NCBI RefSeq assembly: GCF_041435215.1
Contig: NZ_CP108394.1
Span: 682,001-746,000 of the forward strand
Source of the DNA: Streptomyces sp. NBC_01314
GTDB lineage: Bacteria > Actinomycetota > Actinomycetes > Streptomycetales > Streptomycetaceae
DNA length: 64,000 bases
Direction: 5' to 3'
Below the pieces are notes generated by a model that saw nothing but the letters and a program-made list of their open reading frames with translations, was not told where the DNA came from and searched no databases. The translations under genes were made by a program, and so were the position numbers. Shown here piece by piece: positions 43,052 through 51,821 of the stretch; position 1 is the stretch's first letter, and every line of letters starts with the position of its first letter.

Positions 43052-43491
43052 GGATTTTCGTTCGGCTCAGCGCGCGGACCAGCCGACCACAGGGCACGCG
43101 GGCTCATGGACCGCTTCGCTCCGGACGATGCGCAGGCAGCGGAGCTGTCGCGCACCTTCGGATGCGTGCGCAAGGTCTACAACCTGGCCCTCGAAACCCG
43201 GACCGCCGCGTGGTACCCACGCCAGGAGCGGAGCGGGTCAACTGCAACGCGACGATGCCGATCACGATCACTGTCGGAGCAAGGTTCCCATGGGCCGAAC
43301 GGCCCCCGGACAACGCCCGGTTGCCGGGGTGCGTGTCTCGGCCCCTGCGGGCGTATCCGAGTACTCGTGGGCGGGGACGCTGGTCGGCGCGGGTTGGCTC
43401 GTGGGTGCCTCGTTCACGGGGCCTGGCTTCATCGGGCCTGGCTTCATCGGGGCTTGTCCTGGGCGGGCCCGTACCGGGAAGATCGTCGATC
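43052..43491. other. gap with TnpB debris and a short repeat
   Basis: 440 bases. Besides the TnpB fragment, GCCTGGCTTCATCGGG is tandemly repeated near 43428-43458. No intact gene. Confidence 0.5.
43106..43234 (+). pseudogene. TnpB (IS200/IS605 OrfB) N-terminal fragment
   Basis: The plus strand encodes QAAELSRTFGCVRKVYNLAL followed by ETRTAAWYPRQER. This is the helix-turn-helix OrfB_N region of IS605-family TnpB proteins (…EQAAELSRTFGCVRKVYNLAL…). The RuvC-like catalytic part and zinc finger are absent. An old, mostly deleted transposon. Confidence 0.75.
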
Positions 43492-44040
43492 ATGCGTCTC
43501 GACGAACTCAACGTTGGTGAGCGTCAGTTGTGGGAATCCTTCGCCCGGGGCGGCGCTGTCGATGTCCGCGACGCCCCGCAACCGGGGGAACCCGCGGTGC
43601 GGGCCGAGGTCATCGCAGCGCTGCTGCTGGGGGCCGGGGCAGACCCCGCTCCGGGTGACCGCCCGGCACTGCGCCTGACCGGCGCCCGCATCACGGGCAG
43701 GCTGGATCTGCAGTTCGCCGAGATCCCCGTACCGGTCGTCCTGGACGAATGCCACTTCGACGAAGTGCCTCTGCTCCGGGGCGCCAGGATCCGCGAGCTG
43801 GCCCTCACCGAATGCGCCCTGCCAGGTCTGGCCGCCGACACAGCACAGATGTGCTGCCGGACGGCATCCGGTTCTGGCCGGCGGCCCAGGACGTCAGGAG
43901 GCGCAAGCCGTGTCACGGCGCAGTCCAGGGTCGCTCGATATCACCGACCCGTGAGGAGAAGGGTTTTCTCCCCTGCCTCATGTCGGATGCGTGCGCCCGC
44001 CCGTACGGCCGTACCCGCGCGCTACCCGCGCGCCTCGTAG
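43492..44040 (+). pseudogene. truncated membrane-associated hypothetical protein (N-terminal part)
   Basis: From ATG 43492 about 120 residues look real: ELNVGERQLWESFARGGAVD, RAEVIAALLLGAGADPAPG, ALRLTGARITGRLDLQFAEI, PVVLDECHFDEVPLLRGARI. These begin like Streptomyces proteins with a pentapeptide-like beta-helix and membrane C-terminus. After TAQM (about 43851) the frame becomes Arg/Ser-rich and overlaps the convergent lipoprotein. I interpret a 3' deletion or frameshift. It may be a true short gene, less likely. Confidence 0.55.
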
Positions 44041-45200
44041 CGCTGCCACTCGTGTCCGCCGTCACGCGAAGTCCACAGCCCCTCGCCCTTCACCAGGTCG
44101 TACGTCGCCGTCGTCGCGTCCGCGATGCCGTAGAGCGTCGTGCCGTCGACGGTGAACGATGTGAAGGTCACCGGTGTCTTCAGTTCCTGGAAGGCGCTGT
44201 TGGTGCGGTCGTCGGCGAGCCAGTAGCGGCCGCCTTCCTCGCCGACGAGCAGCCTCCCGTCCGCGAGCACCTCCAGGACCAGCAACTCCTGGCCACGCTT
44301 CAGCTCCTTCCAGGGAATGCCGTCGGCGAGGACCGTTCGCCAGTGTTCGCCGTCGTCCGTCGTCACGAACAGGCCGCGCACGCCCTCGTCCGTGGTGAGG
44401 GCCAGCGCCGCGGTACCACCCCGCGCGGCGAGGCCGTCCCCCGCGTAGGGCTGCGGGACGGCCTTGGAGCCCAGGGTTCGACCGTCGCGCTGCCATACGA
44501 CCCGGTGGGGGGCGTCGGTCAGGGACTGCTCCAGGCTCCAGATCGTGCCCTGTTCGTCGACGGCGAAGCTGATGGCGTCGTCCGGCACGTCGGCCGGGGG
44601 CGCCACGGTCCGCGTGGCGGGGCGGTAGACGAGGGTCGGCTCCAGCTGGGCGAGGAGGATGTCGCCGGGGCGGGTGCGCAACGGGTTCTCGGTGACGACG
44701 ACCTTGTGCCGCTTGCCCTGCACGTCGAGGGCGTACGCTCCCTCGCTCCCCTCCCCCGGCGGCACGCGCACGAAGCCGCCGCGCACCCCCTTGAACCCGA
44801 TCCGCGCCGCCTCCGCGTTCGTGTGTTCCGCGTGCTCGGCGACCGTACGGCCGTCGCGGCCGACGATGCGCCAGGCGGTGGCGGCCGGCCCCTCGTCGTC
44901 CTCGACATTGCCGAGGTCGTACGTCAGCAGCAGCGAGCCGTCGCCCGCGCGGACCACGCCGGTCGGTGCGCCGGCCGCTTCGACGACGTCGGCGGGACGC
45001 GGATGCGGGTCCTCGATGACCCGCTTGTACCGCGCCTCCCGGCTCCCCGAGCCCCCTTCGCCGGAGTCACTCTCGCCGGAGCCACCGGAGCCACCGGGGC
45101 CCCCGGAGCCCCCGGGGCCGCAGGCGCTCAACGCCACCGCCGCACCCACCACGGCCACCAACTCGACCGCCCGCCACCCGCGTTCCTTCAACCACGCCAT
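44022..45200 (-). CDS. lipoprotein with sialidase/BNR-like beta-propeller repeats
   Basis: 392 residues from ATG 45200 (GGGAGGA eight bases upstream). The signal peptide ends in lipobox LSAC (AVVGAAVALSAC), followed by a Gly/Ser linker (GGSGGPGGSGGSGESDSG). The body contains SLLLTYDLGNVEDDEG, IWSLEQSLTDAPHRVVWQ, and BNR/Asp-box-like FVTTDDGEHWRTVL and GLWTSRDGGHEWQRYE, as in photosystem assembly/sialidase-like propellers. Surface-anchored; ligand unknown. Confidence 0.88.
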   Translation of the reverse strand: MAWLKERGWRAVELVAVVGAAVALSACGPGGSGGPGGSGGSGESDSGEGGSGSREARYKRVIEDPHPRPADVVEAAGAPTGVVRAGDGSLLLTYDLGNVEDDEGPAATAWRIVGRDGRTVAEHAEHTNAEAARIGFKGVRGGFVRVPPGEGSEGAYALDVQGKRHKVVVTENPLRTRPGDILLAQLEPTLVYRPATRTVAPPADVPDDAISFAVDEQGTIWSLEQSLTDAPHRVVWQRDGRTLGSKAVPQPYAGDGLAARGGTAALALTTDEGVRGLFVTTDDGEHWRTVLADGIPWKELKRGQELLVLEVLADGRLLVGEEGGRYWLADDRTNSAFQELKTPVTFTSFTVDGTTLYGIADATTATYDLVKGEGLWTSRDGGHEWQRYEARG

Positions 45201-45244
45201 GGCCACATCCTCCCATCAGGTGGCAGTCGCCCTGGCAGGAGCAG

Positions 45245-45757
45245 GTGTCTCTCCCACGGATACCGACGGAGCGCGCGCGGAACGGTGAAGCTCTCGATCT
45301 TGGGCACCCGGTGTGTCTCACGGCCCACACGGTGGCCGGCGCTGTCGAACGGCGTCCTGCCTGGGTGTTCGTCCTGGTTGTTGTGGGTGTCGCGGGCTTC
45401 CTGGGCCTGCGGCGCCGACTGCACGTCGCAAGAGCGGCACGCCGGGCCGCGGCGGCGCTCGACGAGGCGGCACGGGAAGCGGCCGTCGTGGGAGGAGCCG
45501 GGGACCTGGGCACCGACGTGGTGGCCGTGGCCCCTGACGGCCGGCGGATCGTCGTCCAGTGCAAGCATTACAGCGACCCCCACCGGGTCGGCTCCCAGGA
45601 TCTGCAGCGCTTCGGCGGCACCTGCTTCACCGTCCACGAGGCCGACGTCGCCGGTCTGGTCTGGTCTGGTCTGGTCACCACCACCGACTTCACCGCGCCG
45701 GCGCTGGAGTACGCCGACCGGTGCGGGATCGTATGCGTGGACCGGGAGGCCCTCTGA
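45245..45757 (+). pseudogene. Mrr-like restriction endonuclease, 3' end cut by an IS3 element
   Basis: The frame gives 170 residues: a membrane helix (WVFVLVVVGVAGFLGL, ~40-55), then an Mrr_cat-like nuclease domain with GDLGTDVVAVAPDGRRIVVQ and the CKHY that completes the D-(Q)xK motif, then VGSQDLQRFGGTCFTVHEAD and ALEYADRCGIVCVDREAL. The stop TGA is the first three bases of the IS inverted repeat. Past the element (from 47085) the same frame continues LRAWTDSTGPLPWEAV to a natural TGA at 47205-47207, so the intact protein was ~209 residues. The catalytic core survives, so the truncated enzyme may act. GTG 45245 is the longest start; a later GTG is possible. Confidence 0.8.
45653..45676 (+). 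repeat. pentanucleotide repeat (GGTCT)4 in the nuclease gene
   Basis: GGTCT is repeated four times plus GGTC. It encodes the odd insertion LVWSGLV in the nuclease domain. Gain or loss of one unit would shift the frame. Confidence 0.85.
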
Positions 45758-45804
45758 ACCGCCCCGTTTCGAATGGAGACTCGATTTCATGAAAGGATCG
45801 AGTC

Positions 45805-46131
45805 ATGGCACGACCTTCCCGTTACCCGCTTGAGCTCCGCCGCCGTGCGGTGCGCATGGTCGCCGAGGTGCGCGACGACTACCCCAACGAGACGGCCGCT
45901 CTGCAGGCGGTCACGGACAAGCTCGGCATCGGCTCCCGGGAGACGCTGCGGAACTGGCTGAAGCAGCACGAGATCGATGCGGGGGTGCGTCCGGGGGCGA
46001 CAACGGAGGAATCTGCCCAGCTCAGAGCGTTGAAGAAGGAGAACGCCGAGCTGAAGCGGGCGAACGAAATCCTGAAGGCGGCGGCGAGTTTCTTCGCGGC
46101 CGAGCTCGACCGGCCACACACACGCTCGTAG
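45805..46131 (+). CDS. IS3 transposase OrfA
   Basis: 108 residues. A helix-turn-helix (YPLELRRRAVRMVAEVRDDY, ALQAVTDKLGIGSRETLRNW) is followed by a leucine-zipper-like coil (QLRALKKENAELKRANEIL), the normal OrfA layout. It binds the element ends and is fused to OrfB by a -1 frameshift near its 3' end. ATG 45805 is preceded by GAAAGGATCGAGTC. Confidence 0.95.
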   Translation: MARPSRYPLELRRRAVRMVAEVRDDYPNETAALQAVTDKLGIGSRETLRNWLKQHEIDAGVRPGATTEESAQLRALKKENAELKRANEILKAAASFFAAELDRPHTRS

Positions 46132-47057
46132 CGTTCATCGACGAGCACCGGGACCGCTTCGGCGGCGTCGAGCCGATCTGCAGAACCCTCACCGGGCACG
46201 ACTGCAAGATCACCCCTTCTACCTACTACGCCCAGAAGAAACGCCTGGCCGTCCCGTCCACCCGTTTCGTGCGGGACGCCGAACTCAGGGAACTGATCCG
46301 CCAGGTCCACACCACCAACTACCGCGTCTACGGGGCAAGGAAGATCTGGCGGGAGCTGAACCGGCAGGGACATGCAGTGGCCCGCTGCACCGTCGAACGG
46401 CTGATGCGCGAGATGGGCATCAGCGGCGCCGTCCGCGGCAAGAGGGTCATCACCACGATCCCGGACCAGCAGGCCGATCGGGCACCGGACCGAGTGGACC
46501 GTGACTTCGTCGCCGCCGCACCGAACCGCTGCTGGGTCGCGGATTTCACGCACGTGGCGACCTGGGCCGGCGTCGTCTACGTCGCCTTCGTCGTGGACAC
46601 CTTCTCCCGCCGGATCGTCGGCTGGTCCGCCGCGACGTCGAAGGAGACCCAGCTGGTCCTGGACGCTCTGGAGATGGCACTGTGGCAACGCAACCGCGAT
46701 GAACGCCCCCATGTTCGGGGCGAGTTGATACATCACAGCGACGCGGGCAGCCAGTACACCAGTTTCAAGCTGGCCGAACACCTGGATGCGGCCGGCATCG
46801 CCGCCTCGATCGGCTCTGTCGGCGACGCATACGACAACGCCCTGATGGAGAGCACGATCGGCCTGTTCAAAACCGAGTTGATCAAGCCTCAACGGCCCTG
46901 GAAGACCCTCTCCGAGGTCGAGTTGGCCACCGCCGAGTGGATCGACTGGTACTGCCACCGGCGCCTGCACGGTGAGATAGGCCACGTGCCACCCGTCGAG
47001 TACGAGACCAACTACTACACGGAACTCACAAAACCCCAGGTCACAACCACAATCTGA
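46125..47057 (+). CDS. IS3 transposase OrfB (made by -1 frameshift)
   Basis: The frame is -1 relative to OrfA and is open upstream of 46125; LVAFIDEHRDRFGGVEPICR is where family sequence resumes. HTH_21 region YRVYGARKIWRELNRQGHAV precedes an rve DDE integrase domain with Asp in CWVADFTHVA, Asp in LIHHSDAGSQY and Glu in ALMESTIGLFKTEL. I see no canonical slippery heptamer; an ACACACAC run at about 46116-46123 lies at the crossover. About 310 residues after the shift. Confidence 0.92.
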   Translation, partial: LVAFIDEHRDRFGGVEPICRTLTGHDCKITPSTYYAQKKRLAVPSTRFVRDAELRELIRQVHTTNYRVYGARKIWRELNRQGHAVARCTVERLMREMGISGAVRGKRVITTIPDQQADRAPDRVDRDFVAAAPNRCWVADFTHVATWAGVVYVAFVVDTFSRRIVGWSAATSKETQLVLDALEMALWQRNRDERPHVRGELIHHSDAGSQYTSFKLAEHLDAAGIAASIGSVGDAYDNALMESTIGLFKTELIKPQRPWKTLSEVELATAEWIDWYCHRRLHGEIGHVPPVEYETNYYTELTKPQVTTTI

Positions 47058-47237
47058 GATCTCTACCGAACCCGGGGCGGTTCACTCCGGGCCTGGACGG
47101 ACAGCACCGGTCCCCTGCCCTGGGAGGCCGTGCCGGGAGACGCGCGGCGAGTGCACCGGCGATCCGCCCCAGAACCACTTCGGCCCCGTCCGCCTGAACG
47201 GCCGTGACGGGCAGCTCACTTCGGCGAGGCAGGGCCG

Positions 47238-48167
47238 TCAGCGGTTGAGGTAGAAGCGGATCGTGGTGCTGTCCTGCGCGGTGTGGAGGCGGACGAGGTC
47301 GGCGATGTAGTGGACGAGCATCAGACCGCGCCCGCCCAACTGGTCGCGGGCCGGTGGCCGACGGCCTGCCAGCGGATCGGTCAGCCGGCCGCGGTCGTGG
47401 ACCTCGCAGACGATCTGCTCACCCTCGGCCCAGATCCGCAGTGTCCCCGATCCACCGCCGTGCACCACGCTGTTGGTGGTCAGCTCCGCCACCGCCAGCG
47501 TCAGATCCTGCAACGCGTCATCGGCGAGGCCCAGCCGCTTGGCTTCCCCGACTGCGAAAGTGCGGGCCCGCGGGAGTGCTTCCGCTTCGAACGACAGAGA
47601 CGCGGCTCCGGGCGGATAGGTGAGCGGCTGGTTGTAGCGGGTGACGATCCGCTCGGGATCGTAGGAGTCGCTGGTCAGTTCGGCGCCGGTGTCGATGACG
47701 ACGGGATGGGTGGCCCAGGCGTCGGCGAGCACCTCCGGCTCCAGGCCGTCCGCGTCGTACGGGCACAGGATCGTCACCTCACGGCCCTGGAAGGCCGTGT
47801 TGATGAGAGCCTCGTGCTGGACGCACGCCGGGTACTCCACGGCCGAGCGGCCGGCCCAGATCGGTTCGCCGATGATCCTCACCCGGCCGGCCGGGTGGGC
47901 GTCGGCGAAGGCTCGCAGTACACCGGGGATGATCCGCCCCGGGTTGCGGCCCGCTCGGGTCATGTCGAGGAAGGTGACCTCGGCGGCGCTTGCTCCCATC
48001 TCAGCCTTGATCAGTTCGAGGTTGGGGCCGGGAACGGCGACCGCGACGGCCTCTCCGGCGGCCAGACCTTCCACCAGGAACGGCACCGTACCCGCCGTGT
48101 ACTGCTCCTCGCCCCGGTAGAACAGCGCCGGGTGCACGAAGGGGTCGGTGTGGGTGGCCGTGCTCAT
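47238..48167 (-). CDS. MEDS-HATPase anti-sigma-type regulator
   Basis: 309 residues. Residues ~8-170 resemble the MEDS domain (HPALFYRGEEQYTAGTVPFL, RIIGEPIWAGRSAVEYPACV, TILCPYDADGLEPEV), a sensory module. Residues ~190-309 form a GHKL ATPase/kinase of the anti-sigma RsbW type: DLTLAVAELTTNSVVHGGGS (N box) and DQLGGRGLMLVHYIADLVRL (G1/G2). It likely phosphorylates the STAS protein encoded just upstream, with which it overlaps by four bases (ATGA). Confidence 0.92.
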   Translation of the reverse strand: MSTATHTDPFVHPALFYRGEEQYTAGTVPFLVEGLAAGEAVAVAVPGPNLELIKAEMGASAAEVTFLDMTRAGRNPGRIIPGVLRAFADAHPAGRVRIIGEPIWAGRSAVEYPACVQHEALINTAFQGREVTILCPYDADGLEPEVLADAWATHPVVIDTGAELTSDSYDPERIVTRYNQPLTYPPGAASLSFEAEALPRARTFAVGEAKRLGLADDALQDLTLAVAELTTNSVVHGGGSGTLRIWAEGEQIVCEVHDRGRLTDPLAGRRPPARDQLGGRGLMLVHYIADLVRLHTAQDSTTIRFYLNR

Positions 48168-48523
48168 CGTCCTGCCACCTCGATCGTTGCCAGGCCGGGC
48201 CAGAACAGATGCAGGATGCGCTCCAGCTCCGGCGGCGGACGGTCCACGACGATACGGCCGCCGACCAGTTGCTGCGCGGTGATCGCCAGCGCCGCCGCGC
48301 CACCCACATCGATGAACCGCAGGTCGGACAGTTCCACGAAGGAGACGTCCGTGTGAACGCTCGCCAGATCCTCCAGTCCCTGTTCCCAGAAAGAACGGGT
48401 GAACACGTTGATCTCTCCAGCAGCACGAATACCCGGGCGACCGGGCAAAGAGCGGATCTCCAGCACAGCGCCGTCACGCGACGATGCCGTGACCGTCCGG
48501 TCCACGCCGTGGGAGACGTCCAC
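48164..48523 (-). CDS. STAS-domain anti-anti-sigma factor
   Basis: 119 residues from GTG 48523, chosen for the AGGAGAG six bases upstream (the frame is open to 48559). LRFIDVGGAAALAITAQQLV is the STAS helix with a Val/Gly in place of the usual D-S/T-S-G phosphoserine motif (FIDVGGAA). The phosphorylated residue is thus missing or displaced, so it may be an unmodified partner. Its stop overlaps the start of the HATPase gene. Confidence 0.85.
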   Translation of the reverse strand: MDVSHGVDRTVTASSRDGAVLEIRSLPGRPGIRAAGEINVFTRSFWEQGLEDLASVHTDVSFVELSDLRFIDVGGAAALAITAQQLVGGRIVVDRPPPELERILHLFWPGLATIEVAGR

Positions 48524-48758
48524 GTTCTCTCCTGTCTCAGGTGCCGCCGTGCGGCGCACTCCCCGTCTCTCCGTTCACCACGCCTACACATCGACGGGCC
48601 ACGGACACCTCATCGTATAACCCACCGGTGCGCGGAGTGACCGTGTGCCTTCTCATCCGTGAGGATCCCGCAGGTTGACGGGGTCCGGCGGTGGCCGAGC
48701 GGAACCGATCAGGAATGTGTACGCATGCCGGTGGGCACACGGGGTAGGCGTTCCACAC

Positions 48759-49175
48759 TCAGCCGTCGCCTGCCCGGCCGGTGTCGGCCGGGCGGAAGCA
48801 CGCCGACACCGTCTTGCCGTGCCGCTGGCACTTCATCTCCAGCTCGTCGGCGAGCATCCGTACGATGCCCACGCCGCGGCCGGAGGTCTCACCGGGCCGC
48901 GGATTGCGCCGGCGCGGCAGGGTCGGGTCCTCGTCATGGACGCTCACATGCAGGCATTCGCCGTCCCAGGTAAGGATCAGATACGCGTCGCTGTGCGCGT
49001 GGACATGCGCGTTGGTGAGCAGCTCGGACACGGTCAGGACGACGGCATCCACCATCTCGGGCTCGGCAGCGGTCCACGCCAGGGACTCCAACTGCCTCCG
49101 TGTCCACCGCCGACCGGCCTGCACGCCCCCTGACACGGGAAACGAATGTGCCCAGCCCATCGCCTTGATCGCCAC
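48759..49175 (-). CDS. single-domain HATPase (RsbW-like anti-sigma kinase)
   Basis: 138 residues. N box DAVVLTVSELLTNAHVHAHS, then VHDEDPTLPRRR (G1) and TSGRGVGIVRMLADELEM (G2) match the compact GHKL kinases abundant in Streptomyces. It would bind a sigma factor or STAS protein. Separated from the STAS gene by ~235 bases and from the phosphatase by 119. Confidence 0.9.
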   Translation of the reverse strand: MAIKAMGWAHSFPVSGGVQAGRRWTRRQLESLAWTAAEPEMVDAVVLTVSELLTNAHVHAHSDAYLILTWDGECLHVSVHDEDPTLPRRRNPRPGETSGRGVGIVRMLADELEMKCQRHGKTVSACFRPADTGRAGDG

Positions 49176-49294
49176 CGGCTTCCCCGTTCAGTCGTCCGAA
49201 CGCCTCTCGTACACACCGTGTGCCCGCCACCCGCGTTCGCAGACGTCCTGTCGACCGGTTCCCTGCCGTGACGATGCGGTCGTACAGCTGTCCG

Positions 49295-51745
49295 CTAGGT
49301 CACCCGTACGCCCACGAGGCAGGTGTCGTCGTCCGTGTCGGACTTGCTGTGGGTGAGCAGACGGTCCAGCTGCTGGTCGAGCGTGGGCGGGACCGTGCGC
49401 GCGGCCGTCAGCAGTTGGGCCAGTGATTCCTCCACGGACCGGTCACGGCGTTCGATCAGCCCGTCGGTGTACATCAGCAGGGTGTCGTCGACGGCCAGTT
49501 GGGCCTCGTGTTCCTCGTACGTCGCCTCGGGCAGGGCACCGAGCAGCAGCCCCTTGATCAGGGGCAGCGGCGTCGCTTCGCCGGCGCGTACCAGGACGGG
49601 CGGCAGATGGCCCGCTCTGGCCCAGCGCAGGGTGTGGCGGTCGGGGTCGTACAGGCCACAGACCGCCGTGGCGGTGACGGCTCCGGTCAGATGGTGGGCC
49701 ACCATGTTGAGCCAGGACAGCAACTGGCCCGGTCCGGCCCCGGTCACGGCGAGACCCCGCAGCGCGTTGCGCAGGACGACCATGCTGGTGGCCGCCTCGA
49801 TGCCGTGTCCGGCGACGTCTCCCACACACAACAGCACCAGCCCCGATGGCAGCACCACGGCGTCGTACCAGTCGCCTCCGACCAGGTTCTGGGTCTCCGC
49901 GGGCCGGTAGCGAACGGCCACGCGCAGTCCGGGGGCCTCCAGCGGGGCCTGCGCCGGGGGCATGATCGCGTGTTGGAGCTGGAGGGTGAGCCGGTCGCGT
50001 TCGCTCGCCTGCTGCTCGGTGTGGGCGAGCTGGTCGCGGGTGGCGGCGAGGGCGACCTCCGTCCAGTGGTGGGCGGAGATGTCCTGGTAGGCACCCCGGA
50101 CGACGGAGAGCCGGCCGTCGGAGTCGAGGACCGGTTCGGCCACCACGCGAATGTGCCGGGTCACGCCGTCGGGCCGCTGGAGCCGGAAGGCCGCGGACGC
50201 GGGGCGGCGGTGGTGCAGCAGGGTGCGCAGGAACCTGCCGATGGCGACGGCGTCGTCGGGGTGGGCGTGGGCGGGCAGGTCCTCCAGCGGGACCGGGCCG
50301 CTGACTGAGGGCTTGCCGTAGAGGCTGTAGAGCTGGCCGTTCCAGGTGATCTCGCCGGTGACGAGGTTCTCCTCGAATCCGCCGATGCGGCCGAGGCGCT
50401 GGGCGTGCTGCAGCAGGCTCGCCAGCCGTGCGGTCTCGTCCTCTATGCGCCAGATGAGCAGCACGCTGCCGCCGTGCCGGCTGATGTTGATGTCGGCGAC
50501 CGCCGCCAGTGGCACGTCCTCCAGCAGGGCCGTGAGCCGCATGCGCCGGGCACGGAACGGTTCACCCGTGGCGTAGACGCGCTCGACCTGCTCGAACAGC
50601 TCGCTCTCGCCGGCGGCCATCGGATACGTCTCCAGGAGCAGGGCTCCGTTGACGACCCCGCGTGGCCGGCCGGCCGGGTCGAGGAAGCGGCTGTTGACGT
50701 GCTGGATACGGAAGTCGACGAGTTCCCCGGTGGCGTCGAGGTACGGGACGAGCACCAGGGCGGGGTCGTGCAGGCCGTCGGCCAGGTCCATCAGTTCGGC
50801 GACGTCCGGCAGGATCCCTGGCCGCATGTCCCCGTCGGGGTGGCGCGGGGCGTAGGTCTCCAGTGTGTGCGCGCACAGCTCGGCCAGTGCCTCGACCTGG
50901 CGGACGATCTGCGGTGGCTGGGCTTGCAGTGGCGTGGGCCAGACGATTTCCAGTACTCCGTGGATGCGGCCCCCGGTGCCCGCCGGTACGGCGACCCGGC
51001 CGCCGTCGGGGTGGTGGTGCCGGCCGATGGAGGGCAGGCCTGTCTCCGACAGGCAGCCGATCCACTGGCCCGTACGCTCGCCGAGCCCGTGGCGTGCCAC
51101 CGTCACCACGCCGGGCGGTACGTACCGCCAGCGTGCCGCCTCCGCGGCCGAGAACCCGGCGCTGCCCGCCAGGGTGAGGGAGCCGTCGGCGCCCAGCGCC
51201 CAGATGGCGACCGCTTCCGCGCCGAGTGGCGTCAGGGCGTGTTCCAGCAGGGAGTCGGCGACGGCCTGGGCGTCGTGGGCGGCCAGCGCGGCGCTCTCGG
51301 CGGTCCGCAGCCGTACGGCCAAGGAGCCGCTTCTTGCGGAGTCGGTGGCCTCGTCGCGGCCGGCCGTGATCGTGAGGAAGGTGGTCGTCACTTCGGAGAG
51401 CCGGTCGCGCGCGGCCTGGTTGATGACGTCGACGGCGAATTCGAGGGGTGTCACGCCCGCTTGCTGGGCCAGCTCGGCGAGCTGCCGTGCCGCCTGCGAC
51501 GGCCCGCACCCGAGCCGCTCGACAAGGATGCCCTTGGCCAGCTCGATCAGGGCACGCCCGTCCGCTTCCGCCTGGGCCTCCTGCACCTCGCGGCGCAGTC
51601 GCTCCACGGTCGCGGCGAGTCTGCCGACGGGGGAAGGCTGCCCCTTCCCGGCTTCTTCCCGGGGGCGTTCTGTCTGCCGGTCGGCCGCGGACGGACCGCC
51701 GGCGCCGGCGTCCTGCGGCTCGGCCGGCTGGTGGGGATCGCTCAC
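49295..51745 (-). CDS. ANTAR-GAF-PAS-PP2C (SpoIIE) phosphatase
   Basis: 816 residues. Domain order: ANTAR RNA-binding (~45-115: LIELAKGILVERLGCGPSQA), GAF-like (~150-300: ALTPLGAEAVAIWALG), two PAS-like segments (~325-420, 440-560: HAQRLGRIGGFEENLVTGEI, AYQDISAHHWTEVALAATRD), and PP2C phosphatase (~580-815: LQHAIMPPAQAPLEAPG, NLVGGDWYDAVVL, LLCVGDVAGHGIEAATSMV, LLMYTDGLIERRD, DDDTCLVGVRV). It likely dephosphorylates the STAS protein(s) in the cluster. The ANTAR module raises the chance of antitermination control. Confidence 0.93.
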   Translation of the reverse strand: MSDPHQPAEPQDAGAGGPSAADRQTERPREEAGKGQPSPVGRLAATVERLRREVQEAQAEADGRALIELAKGILVERLGCGPSQAARQLAELAQQAGVTPLEFAVDVINQAARDRLSEVTTTFLTITAGRDEATDSARSGSLAVRLRTAESAALAAHDAQAVADSLLEHALTPLGAEAVAIWALGADGSLTLAGSAGFSAAEAARWRYVPPGVVTVARHGLGERTGQWIGCLSETGLPSIGRHHHPDGGRVAVPAGTGGRIHGVLEIVWPTPLQAQPPQIVRQVEALAELCAHTLETYAPRHPDGDMRPGILPDVAELMDLADGLHDPALVLVPYLDATGELVDFRIQHVNSRFLDPAGRPRGVVNGALLLETYPMAAGESELFEQVERVYATGEPFRARRMRLTALLEDVPLAAVADINISRHGGSVLLIWRIEDETARLASLLQHAQRLGRIGGFEENLVTGEITWNGQLYSLYGKPSVSGPVPLEDLPAHAHPDDAVAIGRFLRTLLHHRRPASAAFRLQRPDGVTRHIRVVAEPVLDSDGRLSVVRGAYQDISAHHWTEVALAATRDQLAHTEQQASERDRLTLQLQHAIMPPAQAPLEAPGLRVAVRYRPAETQNLVGGDWYDAVVLPSGLVLLCVGDVAGHGIEAATSMVVLRNALRGLAVTGAGPGQLLSWLNMVAHHLTGAVTATAVCGLYDPDRHTLRWARAGHLPPVLVRAGEATPLPLIKGLLLGALPEATYEEHEAQLAVDDTLLMYTDGLIERRDRSVEESLAQLLTAARTVPPTLDQQLDRLLTHSKSDTDDDTCLVGVRVT

Positions 51746-51821
51746 GTTCGACCTGTTCCTCGGCTGGGGTGTCCGGAGACACCACGCGGTCGGCTGGTAC
51801 GCGGGGTGGCGTGACTCCCCG

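Larger units (their letters stand above)
45755..47084 (+). mobile_element. complete IS3-family insertion sequence, 1330 bp
   Basis: The ends are inverted repeats: TGAACCGCCCCG at 45755-45766 matches the complement of CGGGGCGGTTCA at 47073-47084, with weaker matching for another ~13 bases inward. The flanks are CTC on both sides (45752-45754 and 47085-47087), the 3-bp duplication typical of IS3. It holds orfA and orfB in overlapping frames and looks intact. Confidence 0.95.

Noticed and set aside
46069..46131. Canonical A-AAA-AAG type frameshift signal in the IS3 element
   Set aside because: The overlap lacks a standard heptamer; the shift is inferred from the frames and the ACACACAC run, not from a known signal.
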